The notes under the pieces are model-generated. The model ran no database searches, had not been told where the DNA came from, and worked only from the letters and a program-made list of their open reading frames with translations. A DNA stretch of 31,101 nt from DATKZS01 sp035527835 [NCBI: bacterium] (lineage in GTDB: Bacteria; RBG-13-61-14): the NCBI GenBank assembly GCA_035527835.1, contig DATKZS010000026.1:1-31101 (forward strand). The letters run 5' to 3'. This document shows, piece after piece, positions 7,538-15,261 of this stretch. The number at the start of each line of letters is the position of its first letter. Positions within the stretch are counted from its first letter, which is position 1. The translations under genes and the position numbers were made by a program.

Positions 7538-9222
7538 GAAAAAATATCAGTACGCTTTTCGGCGTGGCCCTTCTGGCCCCCGCCCTGCTGCTCCCGGCGC
7601 TCTCCGCCCGCGCGGCCGAGGGCGACACCAAGGACTACCGCTTCCAGGCCTTTGAGTTCGCGGGCGCCAAGCACGACCGCGTGGTCGCAGACTTGAACGG
7701 CGACGGCCTCATGGACCTCGCCATCATCTATTCGCGCTCCAACGTGCCCGACACCTTCTGGCTGCGCGCCTGTTTGCAGGACAAGGCGCAAGGGTTCACG
7801 GGCGCGTGCGGGGACCTCAAGCTGGGCAAGGAGGTCCGGGCATTCGACGTCGGCGAGGTTGACGGCAAACCGGGCGCGGAGCTGGTGGTCCTGACCGACA
7901 AGGGCGTCAAGGTCGCCTCGTTCTCGGGCGGCAAGTTCGGACCGCTCTCGAGCGCCGGGCCGGAGAGGTCCATCCTCTCGGGCACGGAGGACAACGAGCC
8001 GCGCCTGCTCCGCTTCCTCTGGGACCTCGACGGCGACGGCAAGAAGGAAATGGTCGTGCCCAGCATCAAGGGCCCGGCGATCTACAAGCACTCCGAGACC
8101 GGCTTCTCCCTCTTCCAGCAGATCAACAGCCCGGCGCGCGTCACCTACCGCGTGGGCAGCCTGGGCGACATCATGAACACCGACGACGTGAACCAGTTCC
8201 TCAAATACCGCACCTATGAGAAGCGGACCACGGCCCACTACACCGCGCCCGACGTGTTCATCCAGGACTTCAACGGCGACCAGAAAAAGGACATTATCGC
8301 GCTGATCGAGAACACGCTCCGGGTGTTCCCGCAGGGCGACGACGGCCGCTTCGCCGACCAGCCCCTCATCACGGTGAAAAAATCCATCCTGCCCGCGGCC
8401 GAGAAGGGCGTGGGCTTCGCCGGCGAGGCCATGACCTTCAATGATCTCAACAACGACGGCCTCGGCGACATCATCATGATGAAGTGGGGATCGTCGCAGG
8501 AGCGCACCCAGATGGACCGCTACATTTATTACGCCAGGCCCGGGCTCAAGTACCCGGCTGAGCCCGACCAGATCGTCCGCTCCGAGAGCGCCGCCGTGGA
8601 CTTCGGAATGTTCGACCTCAACAAGGACGGCAAGCTCGACCTGGTCATCCCCTTTTTCCACTTCGCGCCGGCGCAGGCCTTCAAGGTCATGACCGAGAAC
8701 TCGATCAAGGTCCAGTTCCGCATCTTCCTGATGCGCCCGGACGGACGCTACGACCAGGACCCGGGCAAGCAGTTCGCCAAGGTGGACCGGAGGGTGCAGC
8801 TCAATTATAAAATTGACGTCATCGGGATAATCTTCGACTTCAAGACCCTGCTCCAGGGGTCATTCTCTCCGCTCATCTCCTTCGGACGCGACTTCAACGG
8901 CGACGGGTTCCCCGACCTCGTGGCCGACACCGGAGACGACAAGCTCCAGTTCTATTACGGAAACGCCGACATCAACTACCCCACCGCGCCCGATATGGCA
9001 ATTGATTTCGAGTCCGCCACCGACTTCGACCTCGCCGATTTAAACGGCGACGGAAAAACCGACATCATAACCTATTACGAGTCCAAGGAAAGGACCCAGA
9101 AAAAAAGAGAGCTGGCCAAAAAAGCCCGCGACCAGGCCGACAAGGCCCCGGATGCCGCCCTGGACCAGGCGTTGCTCACCACGCCGGAAGGGACAAGAAT
9201 AAAAGTGTTGCTAAGTAAGTAA
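7534..9222 (+). CDS. Secreted FG-GAP/VCBS-repeat (beta-propeller) protein
   Basis: The 562-residue protein begins with a signal peptide (about 1-27, ending SARA). Seven calcium-loop motifs of the FG-GAP type follow: DLNGDGLMD 53, DLDGDGKKE 164, DFNGDQKKD 245, DLNNDGLGD 304, DLNKDGKLD 361, DFNGDGFPD 453 and DLNGDGKTD 502. A degenerate eighth lies near 105-116. This spacing fits an integrin-alpha-like propeller in which each loop binds calcium. The C-terminal tail (about 519-550) is a charged Lys/Ala/Asp helix. ATG at 7534 overlaps the permease stop, so it is the third cistron of an ABC exporter operon. Its function is unknown; binding or sensing at the cell surface is inferred. Confidence 0.88.
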   Translation: MRKNISTLFGVALLAPALLLPALSARAAEGDTKDYRFQAFEFAGAKHDRVVADLNGDGLMDLAIIYSRSNVPDTFWLRACLQDKAQGFTGACGDLKLGKEVRAFDVGEVDGKPGAELVVLTDKGVKVASFSGGKFGPLSSAGPERSILSGTEDNEPRLLRFLWDLDGDGKKEMVVPSIKGPAIYKHSETGFSLFQQINSPARVTYRVGSLGDIMNTDDVNQFLKYRTYEKRTTAHYTAPDVFIQDFNGDQKKDIIALIENTLRVFPQGDDGRFADQPLITVKKSILPAAEKGVGFAGEAMTFNDLNNDGLGDIIMMKWGSSQERTQMDRYIYYARPGLKYPAEPDQIVRSESAAVDFGMFDLNKDGKLDLVIPFFHFAPAQAFKVMTENSIKVQFRIFLMRPDGRYDQDPGKQFAKVDRRVQLNYKIDVIGIIFDFKTLLQGSFSPLISFGRDFNGDGFPDLVADTGDDKLQFYYGNADINYPTAPDMAIDFESATDFDLADLNGDGKTDIITYYESKERTQKKRELAKKARDQADKAPDAALDQALLTTPEGTRIKVLLSK

Positions 9223-9303
9223 GATTTCGCCGAAAGAAAAACGGTTCCGACCGAATTATGTTTGTCAAGTGAGGCCACTATTCCAACCTGCGCAAGATGA
9301 TCA

Positions 9304-9336
9304 AAAGGGCCGCTCGGGTTTGCGGCCGGCCCCTTG
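9304..9336. terminator. Possible hairpin terminator between convergent genes
   Basis: An imperfect GC-rich stem (AAGGGCCG against CGGCCGGCCCCTT) lies in the 231-base gap between two convergent genes. It has no clear run of T, so it is a weak candidate. I see nothing else in this gap. Confidence 0.35.
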
Positions 9337-9453
9337 TTTGGGAATAGCATCCGAGAGACGGGGTAAGGTTTGCCGGAAGTTTAGGACTGTAAGGTTGGAT
9401 TTTTATTCGGTTTGATTGCCTTCAAGCAGCCGGCGGATTATCGGATTCATAAC

Positions 9454-11532
9454 TTATTGGATGTAACCAAGATCTCTTAGATCCATTAATTTTTGCTTAT
9501 TAGTATTTGATTTTGGCGGAATGCTGAGGGTATCTGGTTGAGGGAGGTGATCTTTTATCCACTGATAGAGAAAGATTTTCTCTTTATCGGAGTCGAGCAG
9601 TACGCCATGTGTTTCAGTTGGATCCTTATCAAGACTATAAAGGTAAGAGGTAACGGCGCCTGATTTAGGGTCATAATGGGTGATTATCTTTTCCCATCCT
9701 TGCCGAGCGGATAATGATACGTTCGGCCGACTAAAATATTCTGGTCCCTTCAAGAGCGGTTGTTCGACTAGAATCGAGGCCACTGGACGATTGTCAGGGC
9801 CGGACTCATGGATATCAAAATCTTTCAAGGTTCTCCCCTTCCAGGAAGGAGCGGGTTGCAGGCCCGCCAGCTCCGCAATGATTGTTGATATTTCAATTGA
9901 GGAAAGGGGAGTCGAGATTGTTCTTTTCTGTGCGCTTCGTCCGTCATGGATGATAAGTGGTATGTTGATCTCCTCTCCATAGAGGCTGTTGCCATGCTTG
10001 TAATTGTCGTGTTCGCCGAACGCTTCCCCGTGGTCGGCGGTAATAATTATTATGGTGTTATTCAACATCGCCTTTGCTTTTAGAAAATCCATCAAGGTTT
10101 GAAGTTGGCGGTCCCAATAACGAATCTCTCCGTTGTAGCGTGCGATTACTTGTTCAGCCTCACGCTCGGTCAGGCTTTTTGTTTCAAAAATGCTGGAGGT
10201 GTCATAAGAATAAAACAGCAGGAATGATCCAATCCGAAAACCCAGTCCATCATCGGAAGATAAAAAAGTATCCGGCCACGGGGCCAGGTATGGATAGTGC
10301 GGGTCCACGTAATGAAGATAGAGGAAAAAGGGACGGTTCCCAATTGATTGCAGGTCCTTGATCGCTTTTAAAGTTAGAATCCGGCCGGAATTATGATAGT
10401 TCTGCTGCCGTCGTCCCAATGAGACAAATCGGTCGAAACCGCGGTCCAATCCGTAGCGTGGATCTATAAGACGGTTGCCCGAGACGGCCATGGTGACATA
10501 ACCTTCCTTTTGAAAAATTTCGGGCAAGGAAGGCTTATTTCCCTTGAATTGCGAGCTGATATTACTGAGATAACCGTGCTCATGCGGAAGGAGACCGGTC
10601 AAGATGCTCACCGTGGAAGGCAGAGTCCAAGAACTGGGAGCCACGGCTTGAGTGAACGCGATACTCTGCTGCTGGAGGCTGTATAAATACGGCGCGGTTT
10701 CTTGAGTAAGGTGGTCGGCTCGAAACGTATCAACGCAGATCAAGATTACGTTTGGTTTGGATGGGGGAACTGGTGGCACGATGCTGGGTTGGCTCAAAAA
10801 AATCCATGGGGCCTTCATCTTATCCCGGTCGTCAACCTTGATGCTTGCCTTGATTCCGGTTATGGCCTTCCTGCTCGGGCTATCGGGGATCGAGATTTCT
10901 TGCCAAAGGCCGGCGGCGAGCGGCGCGGACCTGAATATTGGAGTAACCGAAGAATCCGAAGCTATTGCACTGACCTCGAGCCAAACTTGGGCGTCCCCGA
11001 CCTCCGGAGTTCCTACGGAGAATTCTATGGATCCGGGGCCAGGTTGTGGAAAATATATTCTGAGCTCCCGCTCCTGGGTCACAAGATGACAAGGCCGTGT
11101 CTCGCCGTTCATCTCAATCAGAAAAACGGGCGGAGTATCCGTTGAATGCAATATCTTGTAAATTTCCTCTTCCGAGGAACCGATATATGCCAAAGGAGGT
11201 AAACTGTTGTGCTTAACGCTGAAGAAAACCGTAAATGATAAAACGGCCATGACACCCGCCATCAACAACCATCGCCAGCGGCGTGCCAGGCCAAATAACA
11301 ATAGAAATATATAAATACTTGCGGCAAGTCCCGCAATACCCGAGCCCTTCGCAATTCCCGCATTGTCAACGGGAAGATCAAAGAAAACTTCAATGGAAAT
11401 TGACACCAGCAATGTCAAAAGCATAAATGCCAGATAAGGCAGAGGGATTGAAATCAAAAAAAATGCAATTCTTATGAGCTTTGAAACCATCCGGCCAGAT
11501 TCGGTCCGGTCTTCATTAGGCTCGTCATGCAT
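9454..11532 (-). CDS. Membrane-anchored sulfatase-like (alkaline phosphatase superfamily) hydrolase
   Basis: This 692-residue protein has three N-terminal membrane helices (about 20-46, 63-84, 88-107) and a beta-rich middle part (about 120-250). A sulfatase-fold domain follows from about 258. Metal-site residues are present: Asp268 in VILICVDTFRADH, DPH at 410-412 and TADHGEAFGEH at 499-508. The sulfatase C/S-x-P-x-R motif is replaced by TLPST (303-307) in SSWTLPSTVSILTG, so no formylglycine can form; Thr303 is the likely nucleophile, as in LtaS-like phosphotransferases. True sulfatase activity is therefore doubtful. The gene is visibly richer in A+T than its neighbours, suggesting transfer. 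The start is uncertain: 11532, or the Met at residue 15 (11490). Confidence 0.82.
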   Translation of the reverse strand: MHDEPNEDRTESGRMVSKLIRIAFFLISIPLPYLAFMLLTLLVSISIEVFFDLPVDNAGIAKGSGIAGLAASIYIFLLLFGLARRWRWLLMAGVMAVLSFTVFFSVKHNSLPPLAYIGSSEEEIYKILHSTDTPPVFLIEMNGETRPCHLVTQERELRIYFPQPGPGSIEFSVGTPEVGDAQVWLEVSAIASDSSVTPIFRSAPLAAGLWQEISIPDSPSRKAITGIKASIKVDDRDKMKAPWIFLSQPSIVPPVPPSKPNVILICVDTFRADHLTQETAPYLYSLQQQSIAFTQAVAPSSWTLPSTVSILTGLLPHEHGYLSNISSQFKGNKPSLPEIFQKEGYVTMAVSGNRLIDPRYGLDRGFDRFVSLGRRQQNYHNSGRILTLKAIKDLQSIGNRPFFLYLHYVDPHYPYLAPWPDTFLSSDDGLGFRIGSFLLFYSYDTSSIFETKSLTEREAEQVIARYNGEIRYWDRQLQTLMDFLKAKAMLNNTIIIITADHGEAFGEHDNYKHGNSLYGEEINIPLIIHDGRSAQKRTISTPLSSIEISTIIAELAGLQPAPSWKGRTLKDFDIHESGPDNRPVASILVEQPLLKGPEYFSRPNVSLSARQGWEKIITHYDPKSGAVTSYLYSLDKDPTETHGVLLDSDKEKIFLYQWIKDHLPQPDTLSIPPKSNTNKQKLMDLRDLGYIQ

Positions 11533-11538
11533 AAAATA

Positions 11539-11567
11539 ATTTTAACATGTGGCTGAATAGAATTCAA
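11539..11567 (-). promoter_or_regulatory. Sigma-70 promoter of the sulfatase-like gene
   Basis: On the minus strand TTGAAT (11567-11562), a 17-base spacer and TAAAAT (11544-11539) form a near-consensus promoter. Transcription would begin near 11532, the A of the first ATG. The mRNA would then be leaderless, unless translation starts at the Met 42 bases downstream. Confidence 0.65.
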
Positions 11568-11590
11568 TGGATGAAGTCGCGTCGCACTGG

Positions 11591-11618
11591 TGCAACCGTA
11601 ATAAGGTTGTGATAGTAT
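11591..11618 (+). promoter_or_regulatory. Possible promoter of the DUF433 gene
   Basis: TGCAAC, 16 bases, TAGTAT, ending 37 bases before the start codon. A small dyad CAACC...GGTTG lies between the two boxes and could be an operator. The -35 box is poor. Confidence 0.3.
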
Positions 11619-11655
11619 AGAGACAAGAAGGCTTCATGATCGGGGGGCGGCAACC

Positions 11656-11877
11656 ATGGAAATGTTTGATAGGATAACCTTCAATCCGACGATCGTGGGC
11701 GGCCGGGCCTGCATCCGCGGGATGCGCATCCCGGTGGCGGCGATCATGGGCCAGATCGCCCACGGCGCCACCGTCAGGGAGGTCATTTGCGATTGCTCGG
11801 ACCTGGAAGCGGAGGACGTGCGGCAGGCTATTGAGTATGCCACCTCGCAGGCCCAGGACAAGGTATATCCCGGGTAA
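11656..11877 (+). CDS. DUF433-family protein (antitoxin-like)
   Basis: This 73-residue protein has the hallmark of DUF433: FNPTIVGGRACIRGMRIPV near residues 9-27, then a helix-turn-helix-like stretch (GATVREVICDCSDLEAEDV) and a helix rich in Ala and Gln. DUF433 proteins often act as the antitoxin beside a PIN-like DUF5615 protein. Here no intact toxin gene follows: the next 100 bases hold only a 16-codon open stretch beginning GTG at 11919 (MKFALP...) before the thiolase gene. The family call is firm. Antitoxin activity is not shown. Confidence 0.82.
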   Translation: MEMFDRITFNPTIVGGRACIRGMRIPVAAIMGQIAHGATVREVICDCSDLEAEDVRQAIEYATSQAQDKVYPG

Positions 11878-11982
11878 GAAGGCACGCGCCTCCCTATTTG
11901 GCCTATCCATCTCCACAAGTGAAATTTGCGCTTCCTTCCGTGGTGGTTTATTTTTATCCTTGCTTTTGATTCGAGGGTAGCC

Positions 11983-13209
11983 ATGCAGGAAGTAAAGATC
12001 ATCGGGGTGGGGTTGACCCCGTTCGGTCGGTTTCCGGACCGGTCGCTGAAGGACCTGGCCCGGGAGGCCTGCCAGAACGTCTTCTTCGACGCCGCCATTT
12101 CGCCCATGGACCTGCAGGCCGCGTTCGTGGCCAACGCCATGGCGGGCATCATCACCGGCCAGGAGTGCATCCGCGGACAGGTCATGCTCCGGCCGCTCGG
12201 CATCGGCGACATCCCCGTCATCAACATCGAAAACGCCTGCGCCAGCTCATCCAGCGCCATGCTCCTGGCCTGGATGGCCATCAGCTCCGGCCAGTATGAC
12301 GCCGTCCTGGTGCTGGGCGTCGAGAAGCTCTGCCACCCCGACCGCGCCCGAAGCTACCAGGCCATCGCCGCCAGCATGGACCTGGAGCAGATCGAGACCT
12401 GGCTCAACGTGAAGCAGGACGACAAGACCTTTGCCGACGTCCGGCCCGGACAGGAGCACGCCAAGGACCGCAGCGTGTTCATGGATTTTTATGCCATGGC
12501 CGCGCGCATGCACATGGCCAGCTACGGGACCAGCGTCGAGCAGCTCGCCGCGCTCGCCTGCAAGAACCACTTCCACGGGTCGCTGAACCCGTACGCCCGT
12601 TACCGCAAGGCCTTCACCGAGGAGGAGATATTGCGCTCGCCCCTGGTGGCGTACCCGCTGACCCGCCTCATGTGCTCGCCGATCGGCGACGGCGGCGCCG
12701 CGGCCATTCTCTGCTCCGCGGATTATGCCAAGGCCCGCGGCAAGAAGGACGCGGTCACGGTGGCGGCGGTGGCGCTGGGCTCCGGGGTGGACCGCCAGCT
12801 CGACGAGCCGGACATCGTGGCGCGCGTGGGCGGCCGCGCCTTCGAGATCGCGGGCCTGGGACCGGAGGACATTGACGTGGCCGAGCTGCACGACGCCACC
12901 GCCTTCGGCGAGCTCATGGCCACGGAGGAACTCGGGTTCTGCCCCCGCGGCGAAGGCGGGCCGTTCGCCGCGCAGGGCCACACCCGGCTCGGCGGCAAGC
13001 TCCCGGTCAACACCTCGGGCGGACTCGAATCGCGCGGACATCCGGTCGGCGCCACCGGAGTGGCCCAGGTGGCCGAGCTGGTGCACCAGCTCCAGAACAA
13101 GGCCGGGCTGCGCCAGGTCCAGGACGCCAGGGTCGGACTCGCCCAGAACGGCGGCGGCGCCATCGGCGTCGAGGCCGCGGCCATGGCGGTTACCATCCTG
13201 ACGCGCTAG
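11983..13209 (+). CDS. Thiolase family protein (SCP2/acetyl-CoA acetyltransferase-like)
   Basis: This 408-residue thiolase-fold enzyme has Cys86 in NIENACASSSSA, His303 in AELHDATAFGE, and His353 in GGLESRGHPVGATG. This is the lipid-transfer-protein-associated (SCP2/SCP-x) type, with HDA/HDC instead of the NEAF of classical thiolases. Such enzymes make or cleave 3-ketoacyl-CoA, often on branched or steroid-like chains. The ATG at 11983 follows GAGGG and begins MQEVKIIGVGLTPFG, the usual family start; an earlier in-frame TTG adds a hydrophobic stretch that does not fit. The NMO-like flavoprotein gene follows after a palindrome, suggesting a shared acyl-CoA pathway. Confidence 0.9.
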   Translation: MQEVKIIGVGLTPFGRFPDRSLKDLAREACQNVFFDAAISPMDLQAAFVANAMAGIITGQECIRGQVMLRPLGIGDIPVINIENACASSSSAMLLAWMAISSGQYDAVLVLGVEKLCHPDRARSYQAIAASMDLEQIETWLNVKQDDKTFADVRPGQEHAKDRSVFMDFYAMAARMHMASYGTSVEQLAALACKNHFHGSLNPYARYRKAFTEEEILRSPLVAYPLTRLMCSPIGDGGAAAILCSADYAKARGKKDAVTVAAVALGSGVDRQLDEPDIVARVGGRAFEIAGLGPEDIDVAELHDATAFGELMATEELGFCPRGEGGPFAAQGHTRLGGKLPVNTSGGLESRGHPVGATGVAQVAELVHQLQNKAGLRQVQDARVGLAQNGGGAIGVEAAAMAVTILTR

Positions 13210-13223
13210 ACCGGTCATTAAAA

Positions 13224-13312
13224 GGTTTGAGGTTTGTGGTTTGAGGTTTGTGGTTTAAGATAAGCTGGGGTCGGCCTCTTAACCACAAACTACAAACCAC
13301 AAACCACAAACT
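13224..13312. repeat. Inverted repeat with heptamer arms between thiolase and NMO-like genes
   Basis: The left arm consists of GGTTTGA and GGTTTGT units repeated about five times. The right arm (13279-13312) is the inverse (AACCACAAACTACAAACCAC...). The loop is about 20 bases. It lies between two co-directional genes and ends about 20 bases before the ribosome site of the next one. Confidence 0.88.
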
Positions 13313-13344
13313 ATTCAGCCATCGTACCTGAAGGAGGCATTGCC

Positions 13345-14307
13345 ATGTTCAAGACCCGTGTGACGGAAAAACTGGGGATCGAGTACCCGATCGTGGGCGG
13401 GACCATGATGTGGCTCGGTAAGCCCGCCTTCGTGGCGTCCATTTCGGAGGCCGGGTGCCTGGGGATCGTCTGCTCGGCCATGTGGAAGACCAAGGAGGAA
13501 TTCCGCGACTGCCTCCAGGAGATCAAGGGCCGGACCAAGAAGCCGTTCGCGGTGAACCTGAACCTGTTCCCGGCCATGCGGCCGATTGACAACGAGATTT
13601 ACCTGGAGGTGCTGCTCGACGAGGGCGTGCGCATCATCGAGACCTCCGGCCACAAGGCGCCGGAGGACCTGGCCGTAAAATTCAAGGAAGCGGGCGTGAC
13701 CTGGATCCACAAGTGCGTGGGCCTGCGCTACGCCAAAAAGGCCGTGTCCATCGGCGCGGACATGATCACGGTGGTCGGCTACGAGAACGGCGGCGCCACC
13801 GGCGTGCTCGACCTGGGCACGTTCGTGCTGATTCCGCGGGTGGCCGAAGCGCTCGAGGTGCCGGTGATCGGAGGCGGCGGCGTGTCCAACGGCCGCGGAC
13901 TGGTGGCCGCGCTGGCGCTGGGGGCCGAGGGCGTGATCATCGGGACCCGCTTCCTCATGTCAGCGGAGGCCCCGATCCACGACAACCTGAAGCAGGCGCT
14001 GGCGGACGCGCAGGAGACCGACACCGTGCTGGTCATGCGCTCGCTCGGCAACACCCACCGGCTCTGGAAGAACGAGCGCGCCGACCTCATCACCGAGCTG
14101 GAAGCCAGGAAAGCCCCGCTCCACGAGATCGTGCAGGCCGCGGCCGGGGAGAAGGACCGGCTCATGTTCGAGTCCGGCGACATCAGCAAGGGCACCATCT
14201 CCTGCGGCCAGGGCGTGGGCCTGTGCCACGAGGTGAAGCCGATGAAGCAGATCGTCCAGGACATCATGAGGGAGGCGGGGGAGGTGGCGAAGGGACTTGT
14301 AAAGTAA
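13345..14307 (+). CDS. Nitronate monooxygenase-like FMN TIM-barrel protein
   Basis: This 320-residue flavin-binding TIM barrel belongs to the 2-nitropropane dioxygenase/FabK superfamily. It has PIVGGTMMW at 15-23, an FMN phosphate site GGGGVSNGR at 176-184 and GTRFL at 200-204. The loop that carries the catalytic His in true nitronate monooxygenases and FabK (GGH) reads GYENGGATG at 145-153, so that His is missing. A different chemistry, perhaps an enoyl or ketoacyl thioester reaction linked to the thiolase upstream, is possible but unproven. The start has AAGGAGG at a good distance. Confidence 0.85.
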   Translation: MFKTRVTEKLGIEYPIVGGTMMWLGKPAFVASISEAGCLGIVCSAMWKTKEEFRDCLQEIKGRTKKPFAVNLNLFPAMRPIDNEIYLEVLLDEGVRIIETSGHKAPEDLAVKFKEAGVTWIHKCVGLRYAKKAVSIGADMITVVGYENGGATGVLDLGTFVLIPRVAEALEVPVIGGGGVSNGRGLVAALALGAEGVIIGTRFLMSAEAPIHDNLKQALADAQETDTVLVMRSLGNTHRLWKNERADLITELEARKAPLHEIVQAAAGEKDRLMFESGDISKGTISCGQGVGLCHEVKPMKQIVQDIMREAGEVAKGLVK

Positions 14308-14333
14308 AAAGTAAAAAGTAAAAAGGAAGAAGT
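14301..14333. repeat. Tandem AAGTAAA heptamers, left of the four-helix-bundle gene
   Basis: About three head-to-tail AAGTAAA units end in AAGGAAGAAG. The same units recur to the right of the gene at 14707-14731, so the gene is bracketed by direct repeats. The AAGGAAGA here also serves as its ribosome site. Confidence 0.75.
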
Positions 14334-14340
14334 AAAAAAA

Positions 14341-14712
14341 TTGGAAGAAATGAAAGTGAAGAAACCACGGGATATCCGGGAGCGAACTTTCAAGTTTGCC
14401 CTTGATATAGTCAGGTTGTGCCGAGGGCTTGATGAAAAGCCGGGAGTGCGAAGGACGCTGGCAAAGCAATTATTGAGGTCAGGGACGTCAATTGGGGCAA
14501 ACGTGGAGGAAGGCCAGGCCGGGCAGAGCAGGGCCGATTTTGCGAATAAATATGCCATCGCTCTGAAAGAAGCCCGCGAGACAATTTATTGGCTGCGATT
14601 GCTCAATGAGTCCGGAGAATGCGATGAATTCAAAAGTGAAAAACATGAACGAAGCCAACGAAATAGCCAAAGTCCTTGGCGCGATTATCGTCAACACCAA
14701 AAAATTAAGTAA
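14341..14712 (+). CDS. Four-helix-bundle protein (23S rRNA IVS-protein family), frameshifted tail
   Basis: This is a small helical protein of the family found in 23S rRNA intervening sequences and at many independent loci; its role is unknown. Family blocks are clear: PRDIRERTFKFALDIVRL, then LAKQLLRSGTSIGANVEEGQ, then FANKYAIALKEARETIYWLRLL. The usual C-terminus is missing in this frame. It is present in the next frame from 14645 (MNEANEIAKVLGAIIVNTKK, stop at 14719). Removing one A from the run at 14639-14643 would join the two into a 125-residue protein. The reading frame as given makes 123 residues with an aberrant last 23. The start is TTG with AAGGAAGA upstream. It could be a real mutation, slippage at the A run, or an assembly error. 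Confidence 0.75.
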   Translation: MEEMKVKKPRDIRERTFKFALDIVRLCRGLDEKPGVRRTLAKQLLRSGTSIGANVEEGQAGQSRADFANKYAIALKEARETIYWLRLLNESGECDEFKSEKHERSQRNSQSPWRDYRQHQKIK

Positions 14713-14789
14713 AAAGTAAAAAGTAAAAAGGCAAAAACCTGAAGTCGCCCCTCTTCCTTTTTTCCTTTTTACTTTTTCCTTTTTACTTA
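14707..14789. repeat. Inverted repeat with AAGTAAA heptamer arms
   Basis: The left arm (14707-14731) is AAGTAAA repeated and ending AAAAAGG. The right arm (about 14757-14789) is the inverse, CCTTTTTACTT repeated. It ends 8 bases before the start codon of the next gene, where it replaces any recognisable ribosome binding site. Confidence 0.82.
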
Positions 14790-14796
14790 TTTTCTA

Positions 14797-15246
14797 ATGA
14801 TGAGACCAAGAGACGAATACAAAGGCGGCGAGATCCGGCTGGACAAGGAGGGCCGCTGGTTCCATGAAGGGGTGGAGATCACGCACCGGCTCACGCTGGA
14901 CCTGTTCAACCGCAGCATCAAGCGTCACCCCGGCGGCGGCTATTGCCTCGAAGTCGGCCCCGAGTGCGCACGGATCGTGGTGGAGGACACGCCCTACATG
15001 GTGAAGCGGGTTGACCTGGATGGCGGCGGCGCGCGCATCCGGGTGAGCGACGGCACCGAGGAGCCGCTCGATCCGTCCACCCTTCGCATCGGCCCGGAAA
15101 ATGTGCTCTACTGCACGGTCAAGGGCGAGTTCCCCGCCCGCTTTCTCCGCCCGGCCTATTACCAGCTCATGCAGGGCCTCACGGAAACGGAGGATGGCTA
15201 CGCGGTGGAGATCGGCGGCAGGCTCTGGCCGCTAGCGGCCCCTTAA
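14797..15246 (+). CDS. DUF1285-like protein
   Basis: This 149-residue soluble protein resembles DUF1285: an N-terminal GEIRLDKEGRWFHEGVEITH, then LFNRSIKRHPGGGYCLEV and the acidic segment IVVEDTPYMVKRVDLDGG. The function of the family is unknown. No Shine-Dalgarno is visible, because a T-rich palindrome arm lies directly upstream; two adjacent ATG codons (14797, 14800) are available. The sodium symporter gene follows 15 bases after its stop, so the two are likely co-transcribed. Confidence 0.7.
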   Translation: MMRPRDEYKGGEIRLDKEGRWFHEGVEITHRLTLDLFNRSIKRHPGGGYCLEVGPECARIVVEDTPYMVKRVDLDGGGARIRVSDGTEEPLDPSTLRIGPENVLYCTVKGEFPARFLRPAYYQLMQGLTETEDGYAVEIGGRLWPLAAP

Positions 15247-15261
15247 GCCGGAGGAAAATTG

